NCBI GenBank assembly: GCA_029880325.1
Contig: JAOUOP010000001.1
Span: 186,001 to 250,000, forward strand
Direction of reading: 5' to 3'
Origin: Myxococcales bacterium
Lineage (GTDB): Bacteria > Myxococcota_A > Polyangia > Polyangiales > JAFGIB01
DNA: 64,000 bases
The notes beneath the pieces were generated by a model. The model was not told the origin of the DNA and did not search any database. It saw only the letters and a list, made by a program, of their open reading frames with translations. This document shows, one piece after another, positions 15,635 through 23,595 of this stretch (position 1 is the stretch's first letter; each line of letters begins with the position of its first letter). The translations under genes and the position numbers were made by a program.

Positions 15635-16917
15635 GCCAGAGTCCTGATGCGCCCGCGCGCTGGGCGTCGTGGGCGCAGCCGCGCCGGTCGAAAACGCAGG
15701 CGCCCGGGCACCAGCCCCGGGGCGTCTTCTTCTTCGAAGTCCTGTTGTGCGTCCTGTGGTGCGTCCTGCTCGGGCCGTCCCGTAAACAGGCTGCTCTCCC
15801 GATACCGCGCAAGCGCGTGCCCCACAAAAACCTTGATCACAGCCGCCCCGGGCAAGGCCAGCATCACCCCCAGGAAGCCAAAGAGATCACCGCCCACCAT
15901 CAGCGAAAAGAGCACCCAGATGGGCGCCAACCCCAGCTGCTCACCGACGATGCGCGGCGTGATCACAAAACCCTCGAGCAACTGGATCGCCGCGTAGACC
16001 CCGACCACCGCCAAGACCTGGGGCAAACCCGTGAAGTGCAGCGCCACCATCAGCAGCGCAAGCCCCAGCGCCAGGCCGCCACCCACGTAGGGGATGAAGG
16101 ACAAAAGCCCCGCCACCACCCCGATGGGCAGCGCCAGGGGCACCCCCACCAGCCAATAACCCACGGCGTAGAGCGCCGCCAGGATCGCCATCACCATGAG
16201 TTGACCACGCACGAATTGCCCGAGCACGGTGTCGACCTCGCGGGTCATGGCAACGATGGACGCGCGCGAGCCGGCCGGCAGCAGCTGGCGCACCGCCTCG
16301 ACGATGCGATCGAAGTCCTGCAGCAAATAGAACGCCAGGATCGGCACCATCAGCGCACCAGCCAGGGCCCCCAGGGCCGAGGCCGTGCCCCCCACCAGAC
16401 CGCGCATGAAGCTCTGCAGGGGCCCCACCGCCTTGGGCGCCAGATCGCGCAGCTCCAGCTCCAGGCTGGCCAGGGCCTCGGCCCCGCTGTCGGGCAGGGC
16501 GAGCCCGCGCGCCTCGAGCCAGGGCGACAGCTGAAACAGCAGCCGCTCTAGCGCCCGCGGCAGCTGCCGTGCCAGGGCCATCAGGTCGGCCGCCACCGTG
16601 GGCAGGGCCAGAAGCAGGAATAGAACCAGCCCGCCCAGGGCCCCCACCAGCAGCACCACGATACCCGCCGCCCGCGGTAGCCCCGCCCGCTCCAGGCGGT
16701 CGACCGCCGGATCCAGGAAATAGGCCAAAAGCAGCGCAAAAAAGACCGGCGACAGCACATTGCGCAGCAGGTAGACCAGGGCCACGGCGATCGCCGCCGC
16801 GGCGGTGGCATAGGCGTAACGCACGCCCTGGGCATGGGAATTCACGGCCCCGGTTGTACCACGTGGGCCGCGCAAAGGTCCCCCCGAGGGTTCTGCCCAC
16901 GGCCCCGTCCCGTCCAT
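15631..16917 (-). CDS. AI-2E family transporter (PerM/YdiK-type permease)
   Basis: 428 residues from the ATG at 16917 (G-rich SD-like stretch upstream). A GTG at 16845, just before the first membrane helix, is an equally good start. Eight or so hydrophobic segments follow the family pattern: VALVYLLRNVLSPVFFALLL, ALLLAYFLDPAVDRLER, VPILAFYLLQDFDRI, GLLSFIPYVGGGLALGLALL and the C-terminal 'GDLFGFLGVMLALPGAAVIK'. The family exports small molecules or Na+; only a few members touch autoinducer-2. It is the first gene of a two-gene unit with the membrane protein at 14285. Confidence 0.85.
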   Translation of the reverse strand: MDGTGPWAEPSGGPLRGPRGTTGAVNSHAQGVRYAYATAAAAIAVALVYLLRNVLSPVFFALLLAYFLDPAVDRLERAGLPRAAGIVVLLVGALGGLVLFLLLALPTVAADLMALARQLPRALERLLFQLSPWLEARGLALPDSGAEALASLELELRDLAPKAVGPLQSFMRGLVGGTASALGALAGALMVPILAFYLLQDFDRIVEAVRQLLPAGSRASIVAMTREVDTVLGQFVRGQLMVMAILAALYAVGYWLVGVPLALPIGVVAGLLSFIPYVGGGLALGLALLMVALHFTGLPQVLAVVGVYAAIQLLEGFVITPRIVGEQLGLAPIWVLFSLMVGGDLFGFLGVMLALPGAAVIKVFVGHALARYRESSLFTGRPEQDAPQDAQQDFEEEDAPGLVPGRLRFRPARLRPRRPARGRIRTLA

Positions 16918-17052
16918 GGGAACCCCCCGATATTGCTGGCAATTCGCGCGCGCTGCGTCATGCTGGGGGAGACCGCGCTCCGCGGCCCCGGGATGCCCCC
17001 GGGCGGTGGACCGGTGTGCTCTTTTGCTCTATTAGCGCATCTCAGAAGCCCC

Positions 17053-18102
17053 ATGTCGGATCCGGAAGCCAAGATCAGCGACCCACCCGAGCACAACCCC
17101 ATGGACCAGTTCTCGGCCCACCTGGACCGCGGCTGGGACCTGGTGCATCGCGGTGACTTCGAGGGTGCCCAGCGCTCGGCCGAAAAGAGCCTTGAGCTCG
17201 ACGCCGAATCCCCCGAAGCCCACAACCTGGCCGGCTACGTGCACGCCGCCCTGGGCGACGCCGACTCGGCACTGCAGCACTACCAGCAGGCCATCGCCCT
17301 CGACGACAGCTTCGTCGAGGCCATGCTCAACGCGGCCGAAGTGCTGATCCACCCACTGCACGATTTCCGCGCCGCCATCGACCTGATCGACGACGCCCTC
17401 GACTGGACCGAGAGCGACGAGGAAGCGGCCGACGCCCTGCTCGTGAAGTTCGACGCCTACATGCACCAGGGCGAGTTCGAAAAGGCCCGGCGCGTGCTCT
17501 CCACCGTGCCCGACAGCGACTTCGAGACCGCGCGCCTCGACTTCATGGTCGGGCGCGCCCACTTCGAAGTCGGCGAGATGGAAGCGGCCCGCGCGCGCCT
17601 GGAGCGGGCGCTCGGCAAGGAGTCCGACAACCCCGACGTGCGCTACTACATGGGCCTGGTGCTCGACGCCACCGGCGAGCACGGCGCCGCCACGCTGGAA
17701 TTCCTGCGCACCCGCGAGCTCGATCTGGCCTCACCGCCGGTGCCCTGGGAGCTGCCCCAGGACCGCCTCGAAGGCCTGGCCCGGCGCATCATCGGCTCGC
17801 TCGACGAAACGCTACAGGCCGTGCTCGACGGCGTGCTGGTAGTGGTCGCCGACGTCCCCGGCCCCGAAGTCGTGGCCGACGGCGTCGACCCGCGCGCACC
17901 ACTACTGCTGGACGGCGTCTCGGGCGAAGACGAACCGCCCCACGTGGGCCGGCTCTTTATCTACCGGCGCAACGCCGAACGCATGAGCGAGAGCGCCGAC
18001 ACGCTCGAAGACGACCTGCAGCAGATGCTGCACGGGGAGATCCTCGCCATCTTCCCGGCCCTGGCCCCGAGCGCCAACGGCGAGACGCCGACTCCGAGTT
18101 AA
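17053..18102 (+). CDS. TPR protein with a degenerate zincin (Zincin_1-like) domain
   Basis: About 349 residues from the ATG at 17053; the long upstream extension of the frame is not protein-like. Residues ~15-230 are tetratricopeptide units (AEKSLELDAESPEAHNLAGY, 'ALGDADSALQHYQQAIALDD', 'GEMEAARARLERALGKESDN'). The last ~120 residues resemble the Zincin_1 (DUF1025) metallopeptidase family: VLVVVADVPGPEVVADG, 'RLFIYRRNAERM' and a final helix where the family has HE..H. Here that reads LHGEILAIF, so the zinc ligands are not conserved. An inactive, scaffold-type zincin is inferred. Confidence 0.65.
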   Translation: MSDPEAKISDPPEHNPMDQFSAHLDRGWDLVHRGDFEGAQRSAEKSLELDAESPEAHNLAGYVHAALGDADSALQHYQQAIALDDSFVEAMLNAAEVLIHPLHDFRAAIDLIDDALDWTESDEEAADALLVKFDAYMHQGEFEKARRVLSTVPDSDFETARLDFMVGRAHFEVGEMEAARARLERALGKESDNPDVRYYMGLVLDATGEHGAATLEFLRTRELDLASPPVPWELPQDRLEGLARRIIGSLDETLQAVLDGVLVVVADVPGPEVVADGVDPRAPLLLDGVSGEDEPPHVGRLFIYRRNAERMSESADTLEDDLQQMLHGEILAIFPALAPSANGETPTPS

Positions 18103-18154
18103 GGCCTGGAGGCGAGGGCTCGCCCTGCGGCAGGCGCCGCGGGAAGCGCCGCGC

Positions 18155-19435
18155 TCAGCGGATCTCCTCGACGATGATCGCGGCGTCGAAGGTATCGCCA
18201 CCGTTGGCCGGATTGAGCGTGATTGCATGACCACGGTAGCAGTCCTCGTCGCCGTCGCGTCGCGCGCCGAAGGCCGTGATCTGCACCGGTCCGGCCGGTA
18301 CGTTCTCGCAAACCTGAACCGTGGTGGCGACGTGGTGGATATCGGAAGTTGCTGCTGCGGAGTTGTCATGCTGCACATGAAACAGGGGGTTGGGCCCGCA
18401 CTGCTCGCCGTTGAGCCGAATGTGCCAGCCGCAGCCGCCACCGCCTGACGGGGAGTGCGCCCGGTAGCTGTCGGTCCAGGTGATCTTCAAGCGCGTGTCG
18501 TCGTCGAACTTGCGGGCGCTGAAGTTCACGTAGTCGAGGGCGGTCCAGGTCTGGGCGGCACCGTAGTCGGCGCCGTCCTGGACCGAGTAGCGAAAGACCT
18601 GGACCTCCGGCTCGAGCTCGGCCGGCTGGGGCGCCAGAAAGAAGCGCAGCGCCCCCTGCTGACCCACCCCGGTCTGCCCCGGGAGCACGTCGGCGTTGTC
18701 GAAATAGGCCCCCCGGTCGTAGATCACGCGCTGGGCATCGCTCGCCTGGATCGTGGCGCCGGTGTCGAGCTGCACCGCGTCGACGTGGAGGTTGTGGTCG
18801 CAGTCGCCGGCCTGGCTGTCATTGGAAAACGCCGTCGCGATCTCGTGCACATAGGTCGGCTCCGGCAGGTTCACCGTGTAGGCCGCAGAGGTGGCCGCCG
18901 GGATGTCGAATTCGGCGACCAACGCCTTGTTGACGAAGACCTCCATGTGCGGAACCGGGTCGACGCCGCCGCAGTCCGAGTACGCGAGCACATCGAAGGA
19001 GGAGACGATGGCGCTTTCCGCACCGCCCGCGATCCACGAGTTACCGCAATATTGCGCATAGGCCGCGTAGGGCACGCTACCCAGCTCGGTGCGAGGGCTG
19101 ATGACCTCGGTGCCGTCGATGGTGATCTCCAGCCATACGCTCTGATTGTCGCGGAAGCTCGAAAGGTCCAGCGCCGATTCGCTGCCGAGGTAGACGGTGA
19201 AATGACCGCCAACCACATCGATCGACGCATAATCCTCCGTGTACAACTGGCCGCCTCCGGTCGCGGCGTCGTGGAGGCCGAACGTGAGCCGATGGGCGCC
19301 GTCAATAGGCACGCCGTCGGTGTCGGTGAGGAACCCCTGCACCGGAATCAAGGGGGGCGCATCAGCCCGACAGACAGTGCTCGCGACCGCCACGGCGGCC
19401 CAAACGAAGAAGTGGCAGTAAACCCATCGTGTCAT
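18155..19435 (-). CDS. Secreted protein with CBM60-like carbohydrate-binding module
   Basis: 426 residues with an N-terminal signal peptide (FFVWAAVAVASTVCRADA). Residues ~30-130 match the 'VQGFLTDTDGVPIDGAHRLT' module found at the start of many secreted proteins of Myxococcota (the 'vqG.l.d..G.pv.g...l.f.iyda..gG..l' fold). The centre, 'MEVFVNKALVAEFDIP' to AFSNDSQAGDCDHNLHVDAV, then RVIYDRGAYFD, fits Ca-dependent xylan-binding CBM60-type modules. The C-terminal ~150 residues are a beta-rich domain with paired Cys. It probably sits outside the cell and binds polysaccharide; no hydrolase domain is attached. Confidence 0.6.
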   Translation of the reverse strand: MTRWVYCHFFVWAAVAVASTVCRADAPPLIPVQGFLTDTDGVPIDGAHRLTFGLHDAATGGGQLYTEDYASIDVVGGHFTVYLGSESALDLSSFRDNQSVWLEITIDGTEVISPRTELGSVPYAAYAQYCGNSWIAGGAESAIVSSFDVLAYSDCGGVDPVPHMEVFVNKALVAEFDIPAATSAAYTVNLPEPTYVHEIATAFSNDSQAGDCDHNLHVDAVQLDTGATIQASDAQRVIYDRGAYFDNADVLPGQTGVGQQGALRFFLAPQPAELEPEVQVFRYSVQDGADYGAAQTWTALDYVNFSARKFDDDTRLKITWTDSYRAHSPSGGGGCGWHIRLNGEQCGPNPLFHVQHDNSAAATSDIHHVATTVQVCENVPAGPVQITAFGARRDGDEDCYRGHAITLNPANGGDTFDAAIIVEEIR

Positions 19436-19560
19436 CGCAGATCGTCTCCCGGAAGCTGCGCTTTCCCTCTGTTGGGACCAAGTCTGCGGGCAGATCTACC
19501 ACGCCGATGCCCGCCACGGCCAGCCGTCGCAACAGCGGATGGGACGGGGGCGAGGCGGCC

Positions 19561-19938
19561 TCAGCCCAGCATCCTCGAAAGCTCGCCCGACTCGATCAAC
19601 GCCAGCGTCTCGTCGGCGCCACCGATCAGGGTGCCCTTGACGAAGACCATGGGAAAGGTGGGCCAGCCGCTCCACATCTTGAGCGCGTTGCGACGGCGCC
19701 ACTGACCCGTGTAGGTGCCGTACCCAAGGTATTTGTAGGCGATGCCGGCGTCTTTGAGCGCGCGACCGGCGCGTTTGGGATGGGGGTTGTGCTTCATGCC
19801 GACGACCACCACGTCGTTGGCCGCGATGGCCGCCTCGACCTCGTCGATGAGGTCGCGATTGAGGTTGGCTATGCGGCCAGCGATGGCCTGGTGGATCCGG
19901 GATTCATCCAAGACGTGTCGCATCTTCTTCTCTTCCAT
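19561..19938 (-). CDS. Glutaredoxin-like protein lacking the active-site cysteine
   Basis: 125 residues with the monothiol glutaredoxin fold: VVVVGMKHNPHPKRAGRALK, then ALKMWSGWPTFPMVFVKG and TLIGGADETLALIESGEL. The WP-TFP cis-Pro segment and GG-AD glutathione-binding pair are intact. The CGFS/CPYC active site is replaced by a Cys-free stretch (NPHPK), and no Cys occurs anywhere in the protein. Classical thiol redox chemistry is therefore excluded. A role in binding glutathione or a protein partner is inferred. It is divergent from a Ser/Thr kinase gene 104 bases away. Confidence 0.75.
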   Translation of the reverse strand: MEEKKMRHVLDESRIHQAIAGRIANLNRDLIDEVEAAIAANDVVVVGMKHNPHPKRAGRALKDAGIAYKYLGYGTYTGQWRRRNALKMWSGWPTFPMVFVKGTLIGGADETLALIESGELSRMLG

Positions 19939-20042
19939 TGCGGCGCCTGTCTCGCGCCGGGCGGCGCCATGCTGAGCCGGGTCGAGCGCGCTGTCAAAAC
20001 AGGGCGTTCTACCCGGACCCGAGCCGATGCTATCGTGATCCG

Positions 20043-21044
20043 GTGCGCGCGGATCTCAGCCACGACTTGCAGCCCGGCGAACTCGTCGACGGCCGCTTTC
20101 GCATCGTCGAGCCCCTGGGCATGGGCGGCATGGGTAGCGTCTATCGCGCCCAGGAACTCGCGAGCGGCGAAGAAGTCGCGCTCAAGCTGCTGCATGGCGA
20201 CGTGGGCGAAGAAGAAGAGTCGCGGCTGCGTTTCGAACGCGAAGCCCGTGCCCTGGCGGCGCTGCGACATCCGCATGTGGTGCCCATTCGGGGCTTTGGT
20301 CTCTCGGGCCGCACCCCCTACATGGTCATGGAATTGCTGCAGGGCCAGACCCTGACGCACCTGCTCGAAAGCGAAGCGCCCCTGGCACCCGAGCGCGCCC
20401 TCCACCTGGCCGAGCAGGTGATCGACGCGGTCGCCTTCATCCACACCCAGGGCGTGATCCACCGGGACCTGAAGTCGCCCAACGTGATGGTGGAGCAGGG
20501 GCCCGACGGCGATCACGTGCGGGTCTTGGACTTCGGTTTCGCCAAATTCTTCGATCGCGAGAAATGGGAGGGCGAGCACACGCTGACCGCCAAGGGCGCC
20601 GTCTTCGGAACCCTGGCCTATATGGCGCCGGAACAGGCCATGGGCGCGCGGGTCGACGAGAGCGCCGATGTCTATGCGCTCGGGGTGCTGCTCTTCGAGC
20701 TGCTCACCGGACGCCGTCCCTACTACGCCGAGGACCGCCAGTCGCTCTTCGAAATGCACCTGCAGAGCCCCATCCCCAGGCTGCGCGACGTGCGCCCCGA
20801 GCTGAGCGTACCTGCGCCCTTCGAGCGCCTGGTGCGCAAGGCGCTGGCGAAAAAGCCCAACCAGCGCTTCGGCAACGCCGCCGCCATGGCCCGAACGCTG
20901 CGGGCGGTCGAAGCTCCGACGCTGGGCAACGCGCAGCTGAGCGCAGCGCAGCCGCGCACCGGTAGCCGGCCGCCGCCGATGATCGTGGCCGCGGCCCTGC
21001 TTGCGGTCGCCGCGACGGCTGCGCTGCTGATGCTCCTGCTTTGA
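20043..21044 (+). CDS. Membrane-anchored Ser/Thr protein kinase
   Basis: About 333 residues from the GTG at 20043 (VRADLSHDLQPGELVDGRFR). Hanks motifs: glycine loop GMGGMGSVY, ATP-Lys in EVALKLLHGD, catalytic HRDLKSPNVM, metal-binding LDFGFAKFF, APE as MAPEQA, and DVYALG. The C-terminus is a short linker followed by one membrane helix (MIVAAALLAVAATAALLMLL) with no extracellular sensor. The next kinase gene starts 27 bases downstream on the same strand; the two probably share an operon. A phosphorylation cascade is inferred. Confidence 0.9.
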   Translation: MRADLSHDLQPGELVDGRFRIVEPLGMGGMGSVYRAQELASGEEVALKLLHGDVGEEEESRLRFEREARALAALRHPHVVPIRGFGLSGRTPYMVMELLQGQTLTHLLESEAPLAPERALHLAEQVIDAVAFIHTQGVIHRDLKSPNVMVEQGPDGDHVRVLDFGFAKFFDREKWEGEHTLTAKGAVFGTLAYMAPEQAMGARVDESADVYALGVLLFELLTGRRPYYAEDRQSLFEMHLQSPIPRLRDVRPELSVPAPFERLVRKALAKKPNQRFGNAAAMARTLRAVEAPTLGNAQLSAAQPRTGSRPPPMIVAAALLAVAATAALLMLLL

Positions 21045-21071
21045 AGCCGCTCCGCTTGCTATCGTAGCCCC

Positions 21072-23048
21072 GTGGACAGCCCGGACGACGACGGCGATGA
21101 CATCGCAGCGCGGGCCCGCGGCCTGGCGCGCACCCACGCGGCCCACTCCGCCGCCTTCACGCACGCGCCCGATCGCTCCATTCGCCGCAGCGAGCTGGCC
21201 CAGCCCGGCGGCGCGGGACAGCAGGCCCAGGCCGCTCCGCGCCTACCCAAGGCCGAGGCCCTGCGCATGGGCCCGACCCTGGGCGCCGGCGGCATGGGCA
21301 TCGTGCGCGCCGCCGAGCAACTGTCGCTCGGCCGGCAGGTGGCGGTGAAATCGCTGCAGGACGAAGCCCAGGGCGAAGAGGCCACGCTGATGCTGCTGCA
21401 GGAGGCCATCATCATGGGCAGGCTGGAGCACCCCAACATCTTGCCCATCCACGACCTGCAATTCGACGAAGGCGGCGTGCCGCAGCTGGTGCTCAAACAC
21501 ATCGAGGGCGTCGAGTGGGGCGCGCTGATGGGCGACGCGGCCGCGATCGAGGCGAAGCTCGGTGAGCAGGATCTACTGGAGTGGAATATTCGGGTACTGA
21601 TGCAGGTCTGCAACGCCATCCACTTCGCCCACAGCCGCGGCATCATCCACCGGGACCTGAAGCCCCCCAATGTGATGATCGGCAGCTTCGGCGAGGTCTA
21701 CGTGATGGACTGGGGCCTGGCCCTGAGCATGGAGGAGGACGAAGAGGGCTTTCTGCCGTTCATCGATGACGCCGTACAGCTGGCCGGAACGCCACAATAT
21801 ATGGCGCCCGAGATGCTTGGAAACCAGGAGTTTGACATGGGTCCGCTGACCGATGTCTACCTGCTGGGAGCGATCCTCTACGAGATCATCGCCGGCCGCC
21901 CGCCCCACGCCGGTGAATCCATCGAAGCCATGATGGAGTCGGTGCTGCGCTCGGCGCCGCCGATGCCTCCCGAGGCGCCGCCCGAGCTCGCAGACATCTG
22001 CACGCGAGCCATGGATCCCGATCCGCGACAACGCTTCGACAGCGCGCTGCAGCTACGCCTGGCTTTACAACGCTTCCTGGAGCACACGGGCTCACGAAGA
22101 CTGGAGGCCCAGGCATCCGGACACGCGCAGGAATTGGCCACGCGTATCGCCGAGGAAGACGCCGGTCAGGCCCAGCGGCTGGCGCAGATCCAGGAGCTGT
22201 TCGGCCAGTGCCGCTTCGCCTACCGCCAGGCGCTCGAGCAGTGGCCCGAAAACGGCGAGGCCTGGCAGGGCCTGCGGGACGTGACCGCGGCGATGATCGA
22301 CCACGAACTGGGCAACGACAACGCGCGCGGCGCCGCTCAACTCCTGGCTACGCTCAGCGAACCCGACGCGGCGCTGAGGGCGCGCGTGGAGGCGGCGCTT
22401 TTGGCCGAACGCGAGCGGGCCGAGCACGTGCGCGATCTGGAGCGCTACCAGCGCGCGACCGACATCCGCACCGGTAGCCGACGGCGCGGCATCGTCGCCG
22501 GAATCCTGGGACTGTCGTGGACCCTGGCGCCCCTGGTCGGACACTTCGCGATGGTGCCCCCCGAAAACGATCCCCTGGAGCGCCTTTCGCCGAGCCTCTT
22601 CGCGGGGGCGGTGCTACTCGTAATGGCGGTGGTCGTGCGTCTGGGCCTATCCCAGGTACTCGAGAGCCGGCTCACCCAACACCTGCTAGGCGGCATGACC
22701 GTGGCCATGTTCGCACTTCCCGCGCTCGAGGGGGCCGGCTGGGCGCTCCAGCTATCGATCCCGCAGGTGCAGGCACTGTGGCCACTGACCTGGTTTTGCG
22801 TGAGCGCGATGTTGGCGATCACGGTGGACTGGCGCATGGCGCCGATGACGCTGGGCTTCCTGGGCGCGCTGGTGGCTTCCGTCCTCTGGCCGCAGTACCG
22901 ATTTCTGGCCATGACCGCCTCCAACTTCGTGATGACCATCAACATGTTCACGATCTGGATGCGCCCGGCTCAAGAAGACGACCTTCCGCTGCTGGAGGAG
23001 ATCCGCAAAAACCTCAGACGGGGTTCGCGGCGGGCTCGGAATAACTGA
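21072..23048 (+). CDS. Ser/Thr protein kinase with C-terminal membrane domain (DWG variant)
   Basis: 658 residues from a GTG at 21072. Kinase domain ~60-340: GAGGMGIVRAAEQ, VAVKSLQD, HRDLKPPNVMIGSFG, then MDWGLAL where the usual DFG is DWG, and MAPEMLG, DVYLLGAILYE. A charged helical stretch (~345-465, ATRIAEEDAGQAQRLAQIQE) acts as linker. The last ~170 residues hold about six membrane helices (for example GILGLSWTLAPLVGHFAMVP, 'ALVASVLWPQYRFL'). The long membrane domain separates it from PknB. It lies in one transcription unit with the preceding kinase. DWG occurs in a minority of active bacterial kinases. Confidence 0.88.
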   Translation: MDSPDDDGDDIAARARGLARTHAAHSAAFTHAPDRSIRRSELAQPGGAGQQAQAAPRLPKAEALRMGPTLGAGGMGIVRAAEQLSLGRQVAVKSLQDEAQGEEATLMLLQEAIIMGRLEHPNILPIHDLQFDEGGVPQLVLKHIEGVEWGALMGDAAAIEAKLGEQDLLEWNIRVLMQVCNAIHFAHSRGIIHRDLKPPNVMIGSFGEVYVMDWGLALSMEEDEEGFLPFIDDAVQLAGTPQYMAPEMLGNQEFDMGPLTDVYLLGAILYEIIAGRPPHAGESIEAMMESVLRSAPPMPPEAPPELADICTRAMDPDPRQRFDSALQLRLALQRFLEHTGSRRLEAQASGHAQELATRIAEEDAGQAQRLAQIQELFGQCRFAYRQALEQWPENGEAWQGLRDVTAAMIDHELGNDNARGAAQLLATLSEPDAALRARVEAALLAERERAEHVRDLERYQRATDIRTGSRRRGIVAGILGLSWTLAPLVGHFAMVPPENDPLERLSPSLFAGAVLLVMAVVVRLGLSQVLESRLTQHLLGGMTVAMFALPALEGAGWALQLSIPQVQALWPLTWFCVSAMLAITVDWRMAPMTLGFLGALVASVLWPQYRFLAMTASNFVMTINMFTIWMRPAQEDDLPLLEEIRKNLRRGSRRARNN

Positions 23049-23595
23049 CGGGCAAAACCCAAAGAGCCTCCCGAAACTTTGGCGGAGACTTATGAACAGC
23101 ACGTCGGTGTGCTCAGGTGTCGGACTCTGGCGCGCCCTGGGCGATCGCAGGGTACCGCCCAGATGGGTGCGAATGGGCCTTGTGTCCGCAGTTCCGCGGC
23201 GCGTGCTTGGTGGCGCGTCGGCGCACCTGTAACCAAGGGCTGCGGCCTCTCGGACTTCGCGGCCTGCTCCTCGCTCTCGACGGTTGCCTGGACTCACCCG
23301 TGGTGCCGGTCGGACACCGGGATGTTTCGGTCGGTCAACTGCCGCCACTGATTCCGATCGAGCAGGGTCAGCACGTTCACGTCAGCGTCGAATCCGCAAG
23401 GATCGACGGTGGCAGGGTCGACCTCACCCTCAGGATCGGGCCGCGCGAAATGCTCGGCGTGGGGAATGGGGGCTGGCCGTCTTGCGCGATGGTCCCCGAC
23501 GCCTGGGCGGCATCGCTCGACTATTCTCCGTTCGCGTCCACGGGCTCAAGCACCGAAATTGGATGCGGCCGAAGCGGGCCTTCGCGCGGGCCCCG
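23049..23595. other. Gene-poor stretch with a recombinase-derived repeat
   Basis: About 550 bases without a supported gene, between two convergent kinase genes. Bases 23176-23206 are identical to 28544-28574, which lie within the C-terminal part of a decayed serine recombinase, so the stretch probably holds a remnant of a related element. A plus-strand frame (about 23330-23600) reads plausibly for ~70 codons ('HVHVSVESARIDGGRVDLTL') but has no start or known family and runs into the kinase gene on the other strand, so it is not called. Confidence 0.5.
23176..23206. repeat. 31-bp repeat, copy 1 (matches 28544-28574)
   Basis: Exact 31-bp direct repeat of a segment of the serine recombinase pseudogene at 28.4-28.9 kb. 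On the minus strand it can encode ARAAELRTQG, the start of the recombinase's C-terminal helix-turn-helix. Similarity fades quickly on both sides. Confidence 0.8.
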
